Assembly (NCBI GenBank): GCA_002049455.2
Contig: KV918949.1
Location: forward strand, 62,001-126,000
Length of the DNA stretch: 64,000 nucleotides
DNA from: Porphyra umbilicalis
Taxonomy: Eukaryota > Rhodophyta > Bangiophyceae > Bangiales > Bangiaceae
Direction: 5' to 3'
Part shown: positions 22,713-33,232 of the stretch, piece by piece
How positions within the stretch are numbered: position 1 is the first letter of the stretch
Layout: each line of letters opens with the position of its first letter
Notes under the pieces: model-generated
Seen by the model: only the letters and a program-made list of their open reading frames with translations
Databases searched by the model: none
Told to the model about the DNA's origin: nothing
Program-made: the position numbers and the translations under genes

Positions 22713-23533
22713 AGGGACCCCCTTCCACTGCAAGAGAGATATGGTCCCTGGATTTGAGCCAGCTTGGACTGAAATTGCCCAATACATCACTAGGGACTTA
22801 TCCCGGATTTTCAAGTCTCCGATCGAAGTCCTCGTGGGATATCGACAGTGGCGGAGATCTAATCTCGGCCCCGGGCTTTTCCCCGGTCAAAGGAGCTTCC
22901 ACAAGCTTCAAGGCCCCTCTAGGGGGCCCGGATCGAGGGGTCGCGTGGCCTCTCGTCCGCGTCAGGCCCTGCCCCACTCTGCCTCTGCGGGAGGGGGATG
23001 TAAGCCTCGGGGGCGGCCCTAAGCCCCACCTGGCACGCGTCCCGAAGAGGCGCCGCACACCGCTCCCTCAAAGGGCATTGCATGTGTGCTCGCGGCCCCT
23101 CCCCCGGCCCATATCGGGGGGGGATCGCGTCATCAGAGGAGAGGGGGTTTCCCCCACATATCCCCCACCTCAGGACCTGCGTCTCGCAGGACCGGGGCAG
23201 TGTCCAACGGCCCCACACGGGCCAGAGGGAGCCCCCGGCGACTCCCTCGGCCTTGCCCCTCGAGGGGCCCTCTGTGGGATACCCTTGCGGGCCGCCCCCG
23301 GACTCGGGCCCCTCGAGGGGCCCGGTGAGCCTCTCTCACCTTGGCGTACAAAACGGTCCCCTTCGTTGGGGGTACCGGACGACTCGGGTGTCCCGTGGGC
23401 ACCCTCTTCGTCACGAGGTGAGACAGCGCCGAGAGCGCGTGTCCGGGGTTCTTCCCCCCTCTTCGCCGACCTCGTGCCCCGCCCACGGGTAGGGCTTATC
23501 GGACTTCCTTGGGGCCCCGTCTCGCGGGGTCCG

Positions 23534-25538
23534 ATGGCGTCGGCCGATGCGGCCCACGGTACGGCCGCCATGGCGGTCAACAGTCGCGGCGGCGCTCCTG
23601 GTGACGTCCTCGAGGAGGAGGAGGAGATTGACGGCACCTTGGCCTCCCTCCTGTCGACTTCTTGGCCGACTCCCGCCGTCGTTGACGACTCTTCTCGCCG
23701 GCTCCCCTGGGACCTCGGGGGATCCCTGGTGAAACAGCGGTATGCGGTCCTTGAGGGCCGCCGCATGGTCAGTCTATGGACGACAATCTGGGCCAACAAC
23801 GGCCCGTTGTACGCCGTCCCGGAGGGAACGGCAACGGAACTCCCCTTTCTCCGTCTCCAGGAGGACTGGCGGGTGTGTCGGGTGCTTCGCCATTTGGCGG
23901 AGCGAGACCTCCCCCCCGGAGGTGTGCGACAAGCCCTACTTCTCTTGGAACTATTACCCTGGCACCCCCCCCAAGATTGGGGAGGAGGACCGCGGGTACT
24001 TTGTACCCGGCGCCCTGGGGGAGTGGACAACTCGCACTACCCTGGGCGTCCTGGTGCTCCATGAGCAGCGCGAGGTCCGAGAAGTTCCGGTATCCCGGCG
24101 TAAGGCCCAATATCCGATCGCCCTCCTTTGGTGGGCGTCCGTAGAGGTGCCGCGCGGTATGGCCGCGCGGATGCCCCAGATGGTGGCGCTGCGTGGCAGA
24201 AAGCCGATGGGAGAGGTCCTCGGGGGACCCTACCATATCATGTTGGCGACCCTTTGGGCCGTCGAGATGGCCGACGTCTTCGTCGGCAGCATCCGCCACC
24301 ACGGCCATTTGTGGCGTCTTCCACTGGTCCTACGGACGGCTTTGGTTGAGCTCACGGCCGAGCGACTGTGCTCGGCCGACTCGTCCGCTCGGCCCCTCTT
24401 GAGGGCCGGGTTAGAGCTCCTCCGCCTTGTGGAGGAGCTGGGGAAGGAGTCGTGGCTCCTTTATGATGGGAGCCCTCGAGGGGTCTTCCGGTGCGTCAAG
24501 GGGCTTGACGACGACGGGGTCTTGGTCCTCATGGAGGGCCTTGGTGACTCCACCCTCCCTTATGGGAGGGATGTCACTCATGAGCTGCGTCTTCGTCCCC
24601 TTGATCGGGACCTGGCCACGGCCGGGCCGAACTGTTACGGTCCGGCGGCCCTTTTGGCTCCCCCGGCGGCACTGCCGCCGTCGCCTCCCGCGAGCTCCGC
24701 GGGGGTGCCGCATCCGGCTCCGCCCCTTTGGGGGGCGGTCTCTCGTCCTTATACCCCCCGTGCGGGTGGGCGCTACGGTCGTTCGCGTCGTGTCCACCCC
24801 GAAGGTGGGTCGGTTCCCCTTATTGGGGGACGTTCGGGCCCGCTGTTGGCGTCCCTTCTTATATTCTCTTGGGACGGGGCCGCCCAACTGGGGACCCCTC
24901 GGCCTGTGCGGCGCGCGGTGTGGGATGGCTTGGCCCGCTCCCTAGGGGAGCTCCCCCCGATCCTCACCAACGGAGTGGATCACACCCTGATGATGGCCCT
25001 AAGCCGCACCTTGGTGCGGCTTCGCAACGAGATGGCCGTCATTGTGTCACGCCCTATGAGTGACCGAGAAGCGGACGTGCTGTACTCTTTGAGTACAGCC
25101 GACTCGGTCCACCGCCTCTTGGCGGAGAAGTATGGCGCCGCCGTGGCAAAGACCCACACCGTTTTGGCGGGATGGTCTATCCGCAACTTGGCGTTGCCCC
25201 CGGTTCCGGCCGGGGGTGGTATTTCGCCGGCGACGCCGCAGCGTCCGCCGTCCCCGTCGCAACCCCACTACGGGGTGGGGTCTGGCTCTTCGGTTCAGCC
25301 CCATTATGGGGCCGGCTCGGGTTCGGTTGCCCCGTCCCCTTATGGGGCAGGCTCGGGATCGGCTACCCCGTCCCATTATGGGGCGGGCTCTGGTGTTGCT
25401 ATTCCGGTCCCTTTTGAGACGGCGACCGGTCCCTCGGCGACACCTCCGACCTTCTCGGGGCCGGGGTATTACTCACGCGATGACGATCCCGGTCAGGGCT
25501 ATACCCCTGACGTTGGTTGTCGCTCCGGGGGTTGGTGA
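23534..25538 (+). pseudogene. antisense ORF of element A (aORF), broken
   Basis: This region, opposite in sense to element A's pol, is homologous to the antisense ORF of element B. Shared landmarks are an Arg/Trp-rich segment, a WWASVEVPRGMAARMPQMVA block (WWSAMEVPFGFQARMPRIVA in B), and HGHLWRLPLVL (KGYLWHLPAAI in B). A later block includes GLGDSTLPY (GLGDLAYPY in B). The C-terminus has four degenerate repeats of PHYGAGSGS type. An AATAAA lies near 25657. It stops 131 bp from the pol stop, tail-to-tail. Function unknown. It looks broken, with about one break. Confidence 0.6.
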
Positions 25539-25668
25539 CTTGTCACTGGGGGTGCTTGGCACCCCTGTCCCTCGGTCATTGGTTGTGTTACCCTTCACCG
25601 CCTTCTTTAAGGGTAGGTGCCGCACTGTGGGGGAGAGTGCGAGAGGGCCCCGTAGCGAATAAAGGGGC

Positions 25669-25996
25669 TTAGCCGCTCTTCTTTGTGACCCTTGTCTCCA
25701 TGGCCGCCCGGGCGACTGGCAGATCTTGTACCCTTTTCTTGACTTGGTCAGAGAAGTATACCCCTTCCCGCGTGAAGGCGGGGAGTTTAATATTCTGCCG
25801 GGGACAGTATTTCCGGAGGGCTTCTCTCGAACGAGAAGAGGCAAATTGCCACGTGGCTTCCCCTTCGGGAAACCTAAACCATCTGACTAAGAGCTTCAAT
25901 TGCCCGTCATCATTCCAACCATGTTTGATGAAAATTTCAAACACGTACTCGGGACCATCCTTAACGTGGGTCTTCTCCTTGAAGACGGCTTGTGCC
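25669..25996 (-). pseudogene. chromodomain end of element A integrase
   Basis: The minus strand encodes YVFEIFIKHGWNDDGQ, then LKLLVRWFRFPEGEATWQ and a charged tail. This is the chromodomain pattern found at the C-terminus of chromoviral integrases and is similar to the end of element B's pol. It is the only surviving part of A's pol and ends where element B's LTR begins. Confidence 0.7.
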
Positions 25997-26726
25997 TGTG
26001 ACGGTCCGTCACATGGCCCCCACACTCCGGGATCCAGATTCCCAGGAAATATGACCCACTACAGCATATTTCAAAGTGTTCCGTTGGCGACCCACTAGTG
26101 ATCATCTCGTGGCTCACCAACCACAACCGCAATCCCAATACTTCCCTGGGATTCGTAACCCCCTCGAGCGGGCCCCTACTTAAGGGCCTAATTTTGTGTA
26201 AACCCAACTTGGATTATCGACTTATGATACTTTGTGCCCCTGACTCCGGGGCGCCGCGAGGGTGTCACGTAGCACCCTCCCCCCCCGTCTCTACTCAAGG
26301 CGGTATCCAAAGCTTCGGCCGTCCTCCGGGTTATGGACCCAGTGGGCCCTGAGGAGAGGGCTTTCCGTGGGTCCTTTGAGGGTGTCTGAGGAGGGTTTTC
26401 CGAGGGTCCTTTGAGGGAGTCTGGGGAGGGTTTTCCGAGGGTCCTTTGAGGGTGTCTGAGGAGGGTTTTCCGAGGGTCCGAGGGGAACGGATGGAATAAG
26501 AGGGTGAGGCGTGAGTGCTGCCTCGAGGCCTTCGACGCGGGCAAGTAAACTTCCAGTCACACAACTCGTGTTTGTCGCTCGGGGCGCCTTCCCCCGGTCG
26601 ACGCCGTGCGTGTGTGCTCTTAGGAGTGTCCTTCCGGGGCGGGTATTCCCCGACAGGACTACCCGGCGACACGGTTTGGCTCGCCCCCCCCCCAACTGGG
26701 TGGGGTGGGCTGAGCGTGTTGTCACA
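25997..26726 (+). repeat. 5' LTR of element B
   Basis: 730 bp, from TGTGACGG to GTTGTCACA, so the ends form the inverted repeat TGTGAC/GTCACA. It contains about 3.5 copies of a 35-bp unit (GTCCTTTGAGGGTGTCTGAG and onward) at about 26365-26480. Near-identical to 36181-36909. Confidence 0.93.
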
Positions 26727-26745
26727 TTTGGTGGAGCAGCAGGGG
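26727..26745 (+). other. candidate primer-binding site of element B
   Basis: Directly after the 5' LTR the sequence reads TTTGGTGGAGCAGCAGG. The TGG two bases in would pair with a tRNA 3' CCA. I cannot assign the tRNA. Confidence 0.4.
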
Positions 26746-27357
26746 AGGAAGGCAACTCAACCTTCCTCGGGGTGGTGGCGGTGCGCCAACCCGCCTCGGG
26801 GGGAGCCTAGTTGGTCCTCCTCCCCTTGGTGCCTAGCGCTGCGGGCGGTGCCCCGCAACGCCAGGTTTGGCTGAGTCCGACCGGGTCGATGGCCGATGGG
26901 GGGGGGAATGGAGACCCCCTGGTGTCGAGGTGCCTGGTGCCGAGGCGGATGAGATTACCCCCCCCGGAGGCGGATCGTCGGTTGACGATCACCACACCAG
27001 TGCCGGCACCACGGATGCAAGTGCCCGCGGGGCGCGGACTTTGTTCCAACCCTTTCCCCCGGGCCTCGATCCGACTGGGACTCGCCCCCCGGCAGGGGCC
27101 CCCTCGGGTAGTAATCACCCCGAGGCGGTCCTGTCGGGTGCTGGCACTCATTTCGGCGTAGGACAGCTGCCCGACGTTACCACGTGGGGCGGTGGGTCTG
27201 TGCCACCACCGGCACGGGAACCTGTGGGTGGAAGCTGTAGTCGTGCTCCCCCAGGTTCACGGAGTGCCAAGGGTGCCCCGGTGCTTGAGCACGGCGCCGG
27301 GACCCACGGTATCGGTCCCCCGGCCCTCGGGCCCGGTGCAAGATCCCCTCTAGGTGC

Positions 27358-29142
27358 TTGGGAGGGGGGGGCGATGCCAGGATCGGCACGGGAGCCTGCA
27401 GGCGGGAGCTCTGGTCGTGGTCCCCCAGGCTCAGGGGTGCCAGGGATGGCCCGGGTCTCGAGTGGCGAGACGCCGTGGCCGAGGTCGTTCGGTCCGAAGT
27501 TACCCGATCGCTAGTTACGATGTTGAGGGGCTCTACGCCCAGGCCCGCTGAGCGGCGGGGCCGAGCCCGACGCTCTGCTCGTCGGCGCCGACGCGACAAC
27601 TCGTCGTCGTCGTCGACAACTGACGTCTCCCGCTCGGGGGACGAGCCAGCTGTTGCGTCCCTACTTGGTGCGTTCCGTGCTACCCCTCCGCCGTCGACGG
27701 TGAGGGAGGGCACTCGGGGTATTGACCCGAGGGCCCAACCGACTCCTGACACGGCGGAGGGTGAGCAAGGCGGGGGAGCGGCGCGAGAGTTACTCCGGGG
27801 TATTGACCCGGGGATCCCGACGCAACGCTCCTCCGCGACCTGTCCAGAGGCTGGGGGATGGCCTACTGAAACCACCCCGACACCCCCAACTCGGGTGGTG
27901 CCGCCCAAGATTGTGGTGAACCACCCGTACTACCGGGTCATGTTCGATTGTGAGACCTACGCGCTAGACAACAAGTCGGTTGCCTACACGCGGCGCCAGG
28001 CCCGTACTCTGGCCCGGCGCAAGAAAGAGGTGGCTCAGTCCTTCGGGGTGAACGACGAGTGGGATGGTTCCCCCCCGGCCAAGGTCTTCCAGTTCTTGCG
28101 CAAGTTTGCCAAGGCCTGTGACGACAACAATATCTCCGAAGGCGAAGCCTTCTACATCCTTCAAGACTTTACGAAGGAACCTCTCAAGTCAGAGGTAATG
28201 ATGGTTATGCCAACTCGCCGGGCGGGTAACCCCGGCGAGGTCACTTCATACTTGGAGCTCATCAACTGGATGATTCGGCGTCACGTCGACGAGGCCTCGG
28301 TGGCTACTCTAGTCGAGACCCTGAACGTCGCGGTCCAACGGGACGACGAGGACGAGTTGTCCTTCGCCGAGCGCCTCCGCCGCCTCAACACCGAGTGCGG
28401 GTTCATGTACGGGGAGGGCGCCCTCAAGGGGCGCTTTGTGGAAGGTGTCCACCGCGGGGCGCGCGCCACTGTGCGCGAGCGCAACACCCCCGGCATGACT
28501 ATGGCGGAGCTGGATCGCGTCGCCCAGACTCAGGGCGACGAACACCGCTGGCTACGACTTGAGAAGCACAAGGAGCGGACCAAGGAGCGAGAAGCGCTCG
28601 CGGAGGAGGCCCGTCTCCGGCGGCAAGCTCGTGCGGCCGCCCTTCCCCGGATCACTAAGGGGACGCGGGGTTATCAACCGCGGGACGCCCCTGTCCGGAC
28701 CGTCGGGTCCGTGGGTGCCCCCACTCCGTGCCCCCGGTACGATGGGTCCCGACCCAAGACTCCGGGCGGCTCGACTCCCGGGGGCAACGGCAACCCGCGC
28801 TACCGCTCCCGACCGAGGGATGGGCCTTCCCGACCCAAATCCCGGACGGAAGAGTACCCTTGCTGGCAGTGTGGCAAGGTGGGCCATTGGGCCGAGGTGT
28901 GCCCCGACTTGGACGCACGCCTACGCGACCGATTGGCCATAGCCAGTCGGTGTTCCCCTCTCAGGACGTCCTCGGGCTTCCGCGATACCCCGCGAGCGGG
29001 CCGGCGAGTAGCCGTTGCCACTCCCCACGAGAACTCCAGCTCAAGCGGCGAGGAGTCGACGCCGCTTGAGAAGGGGGAACCGCAGACCGAGCCCGAGTGC
29101 GGACCCACCACCACCTCTGAGTCCGAGGAGGGAAACGAGTAA
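27358..29142 (+). CDS. gag: Gag polyprotein of element B
   Basis: 594 residues. Residues 1-185 are low-complexity, Arg/Ser/Pro-rich. Residues about 190-420 form a helical capsid-like region (VNHPYYRVMFDCETYALDNK, VFQFLRKFAKACDDNNISEG, ELSFAERLRRLNTECGFMYG). From about 420 to 470 it is basic and coiled-coil-like. At about residue 501 lies a CCHC zinc knuckle, CWQCGKVGHWAEVC. The tail is acidic and Ser-rich. pol begins 32 nt after its stop, in another frame. The start codon is the first long-frame ATG and is not certain. Looks whole. Confidence 0.85.
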   Translation: MGGGGDARIGTGACRRELWSWSPRLRGARDGPGLEWRDAVAEVVRSEVTRSLVTMLRGSTPRPAERRGRARRSARRRRRDNSSSSSTTDVSRSGDEPAVASLLGAFRATPPPSTVREGTRGIDPRAQPTPDTAEGEQGGGAARELLRGIDPGIPTQRSSATCPEAGGWPTETTPTPPTRVVPPKIVVNHPYYRVMFDCETYALDNKSVAYTRRQARTLARRKKEVAQSFGVNDEWDGSPPAKVFQFLRKFAKACDDNNISEGEAFYILQDFTKEPLKSEVMMVMPTRRAGNPGEVTSYLELINWMIRRHVDEASVATLVETLNVAVQRDDEDELSFAERLRRLNTECGFMYGEGALKGRFVEGVHRGARATVRERNTPGMTMAELDRVAQTQGDEHRWLRLEKHKERTKEREALAEEARLRRQARAAALPRITKGTRGYQPRDAPVRTVGSVGAPTPCPRYDGSRPKTPGGSTPGGNGNPRYRSRPRDGPSRPKSRTEEYPCWQCGKVGHWAEVCPDLDARLRDRLAIASRCSPLRTSSGFRDTPRAGRRVAVATPHENSSSSGEESTPLEKGEPQTEPECGPTTTSESEEGNE

Positions 29143-29174
29143 CCACCGGTGTTGGGCCCTCCCCGCGGCAACCG

Positions 29175-32100
29175 GTGGACCCCACCCGGGACGTGGATAA
29201 GATGCCAGTACGCATCTTATCCCGACCCAAGGGGATCCGCCCCCGGGACGCACCCCTCCCGAAGGGGGTACGCGGCCAGAATGTGGTGGCCATCCTGACG
29301 GGGTCCAACTACCAGGTGGCCAGTCGCGTCTGGCTGGACGCGGGGCGTGAGCTAGCCCTCCGCGTCATAGTCGACACGGGGTCGTGTGTCTCCCTAGTAC
29401 GGGAAGCGCTACTCCCCCCGGAGATGGAGTTGGCGCCCTTAGACGCGGCAACCGCCCAGTTGTTTGACGTGAATGGGGGACTCCTTCCCATCACGGGCAC
29501 CGTGACTCTTACGGTGCGAGTCGGCACTTACTCCACCCCAGTCACGTGTGGGGTAGTGCCGGGCATGTCGGTCCCCCTGCTCCTAGGGACCGACTACACG
29601 GACGTCCATGTCCCCAATATTTGCGGGCCCAAGGGGTATATCCGGTTACTAAACGGATGTAGGGTCCCCATCCTCCGTCGGGGTAAGACGGTGTCGTATG
29701 CCTGGGCGGACCAACCCCAGTCGGGGGCCGCTAGTGAGGCGGACACCAAGGTGCGCCTAGCACACGAGGTGGTTATACCCCCGAGGTCCCGGGGATACGT
29801 CCCAGTACAGACGTCATTCCAAGGGAATGGGGTCATCACCCAGCGCCATCGAGTGTATGAGCGCCACCGCGTGCATGTTGCAACTGGCACCATGGACTGC
29901 ACCGCCAACCAGACGTGGTGGGTGGAGGTGACCCATACGGGGAACACGAGTAAGCGGCTCCCCAAGGGCATGGTCATGGGGCATATGTCGGCCTACTCCG
30001 GGACGGTAGCCGCCATATCCCGAGAGGACTGGGCTGCACTCAGCTCCAGTCCGACCACAGCGCCCGACGCAACGGACCCCGTGGAGAAGCCGCACGTTCA
30101 TACTTCGAACGCGCCCGAGGGGCTGCGGCCTCAAGTGCTCGCCCTACTGGAGAAGCACCGAGCCCTCTGGAGTGGGCACTTGGGCTCCATCAAGGCCACG
30201 GAGCACCGGATCAAGCTGAAGCCGGGCTCCAAGCCCGTCCGGCTCAACCCCTACCGGATGGGTCCCCGAACTAAGGAACTCATCAAGGCCCAAGTCGACC
30301 GAATGCTCAAGCTCGAAGTTATAGAGCCCAGCCAGAGTGAATGGGCCAGCCCGGTGGTACTCATCCCGAAGCCCGACGGGAGTCCCCGGTTCTGCATCGA
30401 CTATCGGCAGTTGAACGAGCGCACAGTACGCGACTCTTATCCCCTACCCCGGATGGACGACTGCCTCGACTCCTTAGGGGATGCGCAGTTCTTTTCCACG
30501 TTGGACTGCAATGCGGGGTACTGGCAGATCCCCCTAGCCGAGGAGGATAAGCCGAAGGCGGCATTCACTTGCCACTGTGGGACGTACCAGTGTACGCGTC
30601 TTCCGTTTGGCCTGTGCAATGCCCCTGCCACTTTTCAGCGGGCTATTGACATGATCCTATTCGGAGTCAAGTGGCAGAATGTGCTCGTCTACTTAGACGA
30701 CCGCATCGTCTTCTCCGCCGATGCGGAGTCGCACCTGTCCCACTTGGACACGGTGCTCACCTTACTCAGGAAGCACGGGGTCACACTCAAGGCACAGAAG
30801 TGCCACCTCTTTACTAATGAGGTGGAGTACCCTGGCCATGTAGTACGGCCAGGACGCTTGAGTGTTAACGAGAAGAACCTCAAGGCCATCAAGAAGGCCA
30901 GCTTCCCCCAGACCCAAACCCAACTTAGGAGTTTCCTGGGGATGTGCAATGTCTACCGTCGGTCCACGGTAGACTTAGCTAAGACCGCGAAGCCGCTGAA
31001 CAACTTGAACAGCGTAAAGCTTCCGAAGCGGTTGAGTCCCCCTACTCCGGAGGAACAGAACGCGTTCGACAAACTACGCGAACAGCTATGCCACCCGCCC
31101 ATCCTTGCGATATCGCGCAAGGAGGGGAAGTACATCATCGATGTGGACGCTAGCTACGACCAGCTAGGGTGCTGCCTACTACAGCAGCAACCCGATGGCA
31201 AGTACCTGCCCGTAGGCTACTTCAGTAAGGGCCTACTACCGGCGGAGAAGAACTACACCGTCACCGAGATTGAGGGACTAGGTGTGGTGTGGGCGGTCGG
31301 TTTACTACGACCGTACATCGAAGGCACCAAGTTCCTCATCCGGTGTGACCACAAGGCACTGAAGTGGATACTAACCACGACGGCCTGCACCAACAATCGA
31401 CTCAATCGTTGGCGCATCCTCCTCTCGGAGTTCGACTATGATGTGGAGTACAAGCCCGGCCCCCAACATGCGGTGGCCGACGCTCTGTCCCGCATCCCGA
31501 CTGAGGGGCTGCACACGGGACCCATCTCCCAGGAGACCCCCACAGTCGGGGTGACCACTCGATCGGGGGCGGTACTCGACCCCGGACTCCCCGAGAACAG
31601 GGAGACTGCCCGCATACCCCTGGGCGAACTAGTCCAGAGGCAGGCGACAGACGAGTTCTGTCAGGGGGTCAAGAAGTTACTTGACACCCCCACGCCCACG
31701 CGCTTCTACGAGAACGCAGATGGGTTGTTGTGCCGTCGCGGACACCGCGAGGGGACCCAGCAGGTACTGGTCCCCCAGTCCCTAGTCAAGGACGTATTAC
31801 GGGCGGAGCACTCCTCCCCCTTGGCTGCGCATCCAGGTGGGACGCGCATGTACCAGACCCTGCGGGACCAATACAACTGGCCCTCGCTGGCGATGGATGT
31901 GTTCGGGTGGGTGGCAGCTTGCCCCACCTGTGCTAAGAACCGGCTCATGGGTACGCAGAGCAAAGCGTTCATGAGGTTGTTCCCCGCGACGGAACCCTTC
32001 GCAGCGCTGGCCATTGACTTACTTGGCCCCCTGCCCAGGACCCCCGAAGGATATGAGTATATCCTCGTTATTTGTGACCGATATACTAAGGTCACTCGGG

Positions 32101-33095
32101 CGGTCCCGCTTCGAGACATCACGGCTCTGGATGTTCTCAGCGCATTCCTCGACACGTGGGTTGCTAGCTATGGGATCCCCGATTCAGTTCTATCGGATAA
32201 CGGACCCCAATTTGCTGCCGTACTCTGGCAAGGGGTACTCAAGACCCTGGGTATTGACACTAACTATGCTACCCCTTACCACCCACAAACTAATGGGCAG
32301 GTCGAACGGTTTAATAAGACCTTAGTTAAGCAACTACGCCACTACGTAAGTGACCACGTAGTTACGTGGTCCCGATACTTAAGCCTGGTAGTAACGGCTT
32401 ACAATTCGCAAGTGCATGGTAGCACCGGGCAGATCCCCTTTGCGTTCGTAAGCCCCCGACGGCTTACTCCCGTGGCCCTGGAGCGACTTACAGCGGGTAC
32501 CGACACCGGGGAGATAGTAACCCCCGGGCGAGCTAAGGAGAATTTCCTCCAGCGCCTTGACTCCCTTATCCCCCTAGTACGGGAGACCATGGAGAAGGCA
32601 CAGGCCCGGTACAAACGAGCATTCGACAAGCGCGTGCAGACTCGCCGCGAAGCCCTCCAAGTCGGGGACTGGGTATTCGTGAACTCCCACGAGAACCAGG
32701 GGGGTAAGCTCGTCTTCAAGACACTGGGACCCTACCAGATCTTGAAGACAGACGGGCGTCGGCTTACCATCGAAAGTGACGATGGTATCCGGACCATCAA
32801 TGGAAACCACGCCACCCGGGCCCCGGAACCACCGGAGGGGGACCCGGAGTGGGCGCGGGCACTGGCCGCGTGGCGGGTCCCGTCCCTCCCCTCATCGGCC
32901 AGTAAACCGATTGAGGCTGTCTTCGACCGCTTTGTCGGACAGGGGTACGATGACCAGGAGCGACTCATGCTCAAGGTCAGGTGGTTCGGGTATGGACCCC
33001 GGGAGGACTCCTGGCACTATGTGGAGGACCTGACGGCTGAGAAGGTCCGCCAGCACTTTGTGCGGCACCGGCTCACGATGAGAAGAAGGGTATAA
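29175..33095 (+). CDS. pol: Pol polyprotein of element B (protease, RT, RNase H, integrase, chromodomain)
   Basis: 1306 residues in one open frame. The aspartic protease motif VDTGSCVSLV lies near residue 65. The reverse transcriptase spans about 360-620, with SEWASPVVLIPKPDGSPRFC, FSTLDCNAGYWQIPL, LPFGLCNAPATFQ and YLDD near 505. RNase H starts near 655 (DVDASYDQLGCCL). The integrase has an HHCC-type finger ending CPTCAKNR near 920 and a DDE core (AIDLLGP, SDNGPQF, GQVERFNK) at about 947-1042. A chromodomain (residues about 1240-1300: EAVFDRFVGQGYDDQ, LKVRWFGYGPREDSW) closes it, placing the element among chromoviruses. It starts at its own ATG, 32 nt after the gag stop. Its stop is 138 bp from the stop of the convergent antisense ORF. 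Confidence 0.93.
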   Translation: MDPTRDVDKMPVRILSRPKGIRPRDAPLPKGVRGQNVVAILTGSNYQVASRVWLDAGRELALRVIVDTGSCVSLVREALLPPEMELAPLDAATAQLFDVNGGLLPITGTVTLTVRVGTYSTPVTCGVVPGMSVPLLLGTDYTDVHVPNICGPKGYIRLLNGCRVPILRRGKTVSYAWADQPQSGAASEADTKVRLAHEVVIPPRSRGYVPVQTSFQGNGVITQRHRVYERHRVHVATGTMDCTANQTWWVEVTHTGNTSKRLPKGMVMGHMSAYSGTVAAISREDWAALSSSPTTAPDATDPVEKPHVHTSNAPEGLRPQVLALLEKHRALWSGHLGSIKATEHRIKLKPGSKPVRLNPYRMGPRTKELIKAQVDRMLKLEVIEPSQSEWASPVVLIPKPDGSPRFCIDYRQLNERTVRDSYPLPRMDDCLDSLGDAQFFSTLDCNAGYWQIPLAEEDKPKAAFTCHCGTYQCTRLPFGLCNAPATFQRAIDMILFGVKWQNVLVYLDDRIVFSADAESHLSHLDTVLTLLRKHGVTLKAQKCHLFTNEVEYPGHVVRPGRLSVNEKNLKAIKKASFPQTQTQLRSFLGMCNVYRRSTVDLAKTAKPLNNLNSVKLPKRLSPPTPEEQNAFDKLREQLCHPPILAISRKEGKYIIDVDASYDQLGCCLLQQQPDGKYLPVGYFSKGLLPAEKNYTVTEIEGLGVVWAVGLLRPYIEGTKFLIRCDHKALKWILTTTACTNNRLNRWRILLSEFDYDVEYKPGPQHAVADALSRIPTEGLHTGPISQETPTVGVTTRSGAVLDPGLPENRETARIPLGELVQRQATDEFCQGVKKLLDTPTPTRFYENADGLLCRRGHREGTQQVLVPQSLVKDVLRAEHSSPLAAHPGGTRMYQTLRDQYNWPSLAMDVFGWVAACPTCAKNRLMGTQSKAFMRLFPATEPFAALAIDLLGPLPRTPEGYEYILVICDRYTKVTRAVPLRDITALDVLSAFLDTWVASYGIPDSVLSDNGPQFAAVLWQGVLKTLGIDTNYATPYHPQTNGQVERFNKTLVKQLRHYVSDHVVTWSRYLSLVVTAYNSQVHGSTGQIPFAFVSPRRLTPVALERLTAGTDTGEIVTPGRAKENFLQRLDSLIPLVRETMEKAQARYKRAFDKRVQTRREALQVGDWVFVNSHENQGGKLVFKTLGPYQILKTDGRRLTIESDDGIRTINGNHATRAPEPPEGDPEWARALAAWRVPSLPSSASKPIEAVFDRFVGQGYDDQERLMLKVRWFGYGPREDSWHYVEDLTAEKVRQHFVRHRLTMRRRV

Positions 33096-33232
33096 GACAA
33101 CTAACAACCCCCAGTACGGGGTACCCCTCGCACACACCCCCGACAATAGATCCAACCCACCTAGGGACAAGCCCACAGGGGGCCGGGCTGCGCCTCACTG
33201 AGCGCCCCGGCGCCCCACTCAAACCTGGGTAC

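Larger units (their letters stand above)
22387..25996 (-). mobile_element. Ty3/gypsy chromovirus fossil, truncated (element A)
   Basis: A minus-strand LTR-retrotransposon remnant. Preserved parts, in element order, are the chromodomain end of pol (25996-25669), a convergent antisense ORF region (plus strand, 23534-25538), a purine-rich tract at about 22713-22730, and a candidate 3' LTR (22387-22712). Everything upstream of the chromodomain is missing; element B begins at 25997. The left boundary falls where the Harbinger transposase breaks off, so A entered the Harbinger element. It is broken and older than element B by position. Confidence 0.6.
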
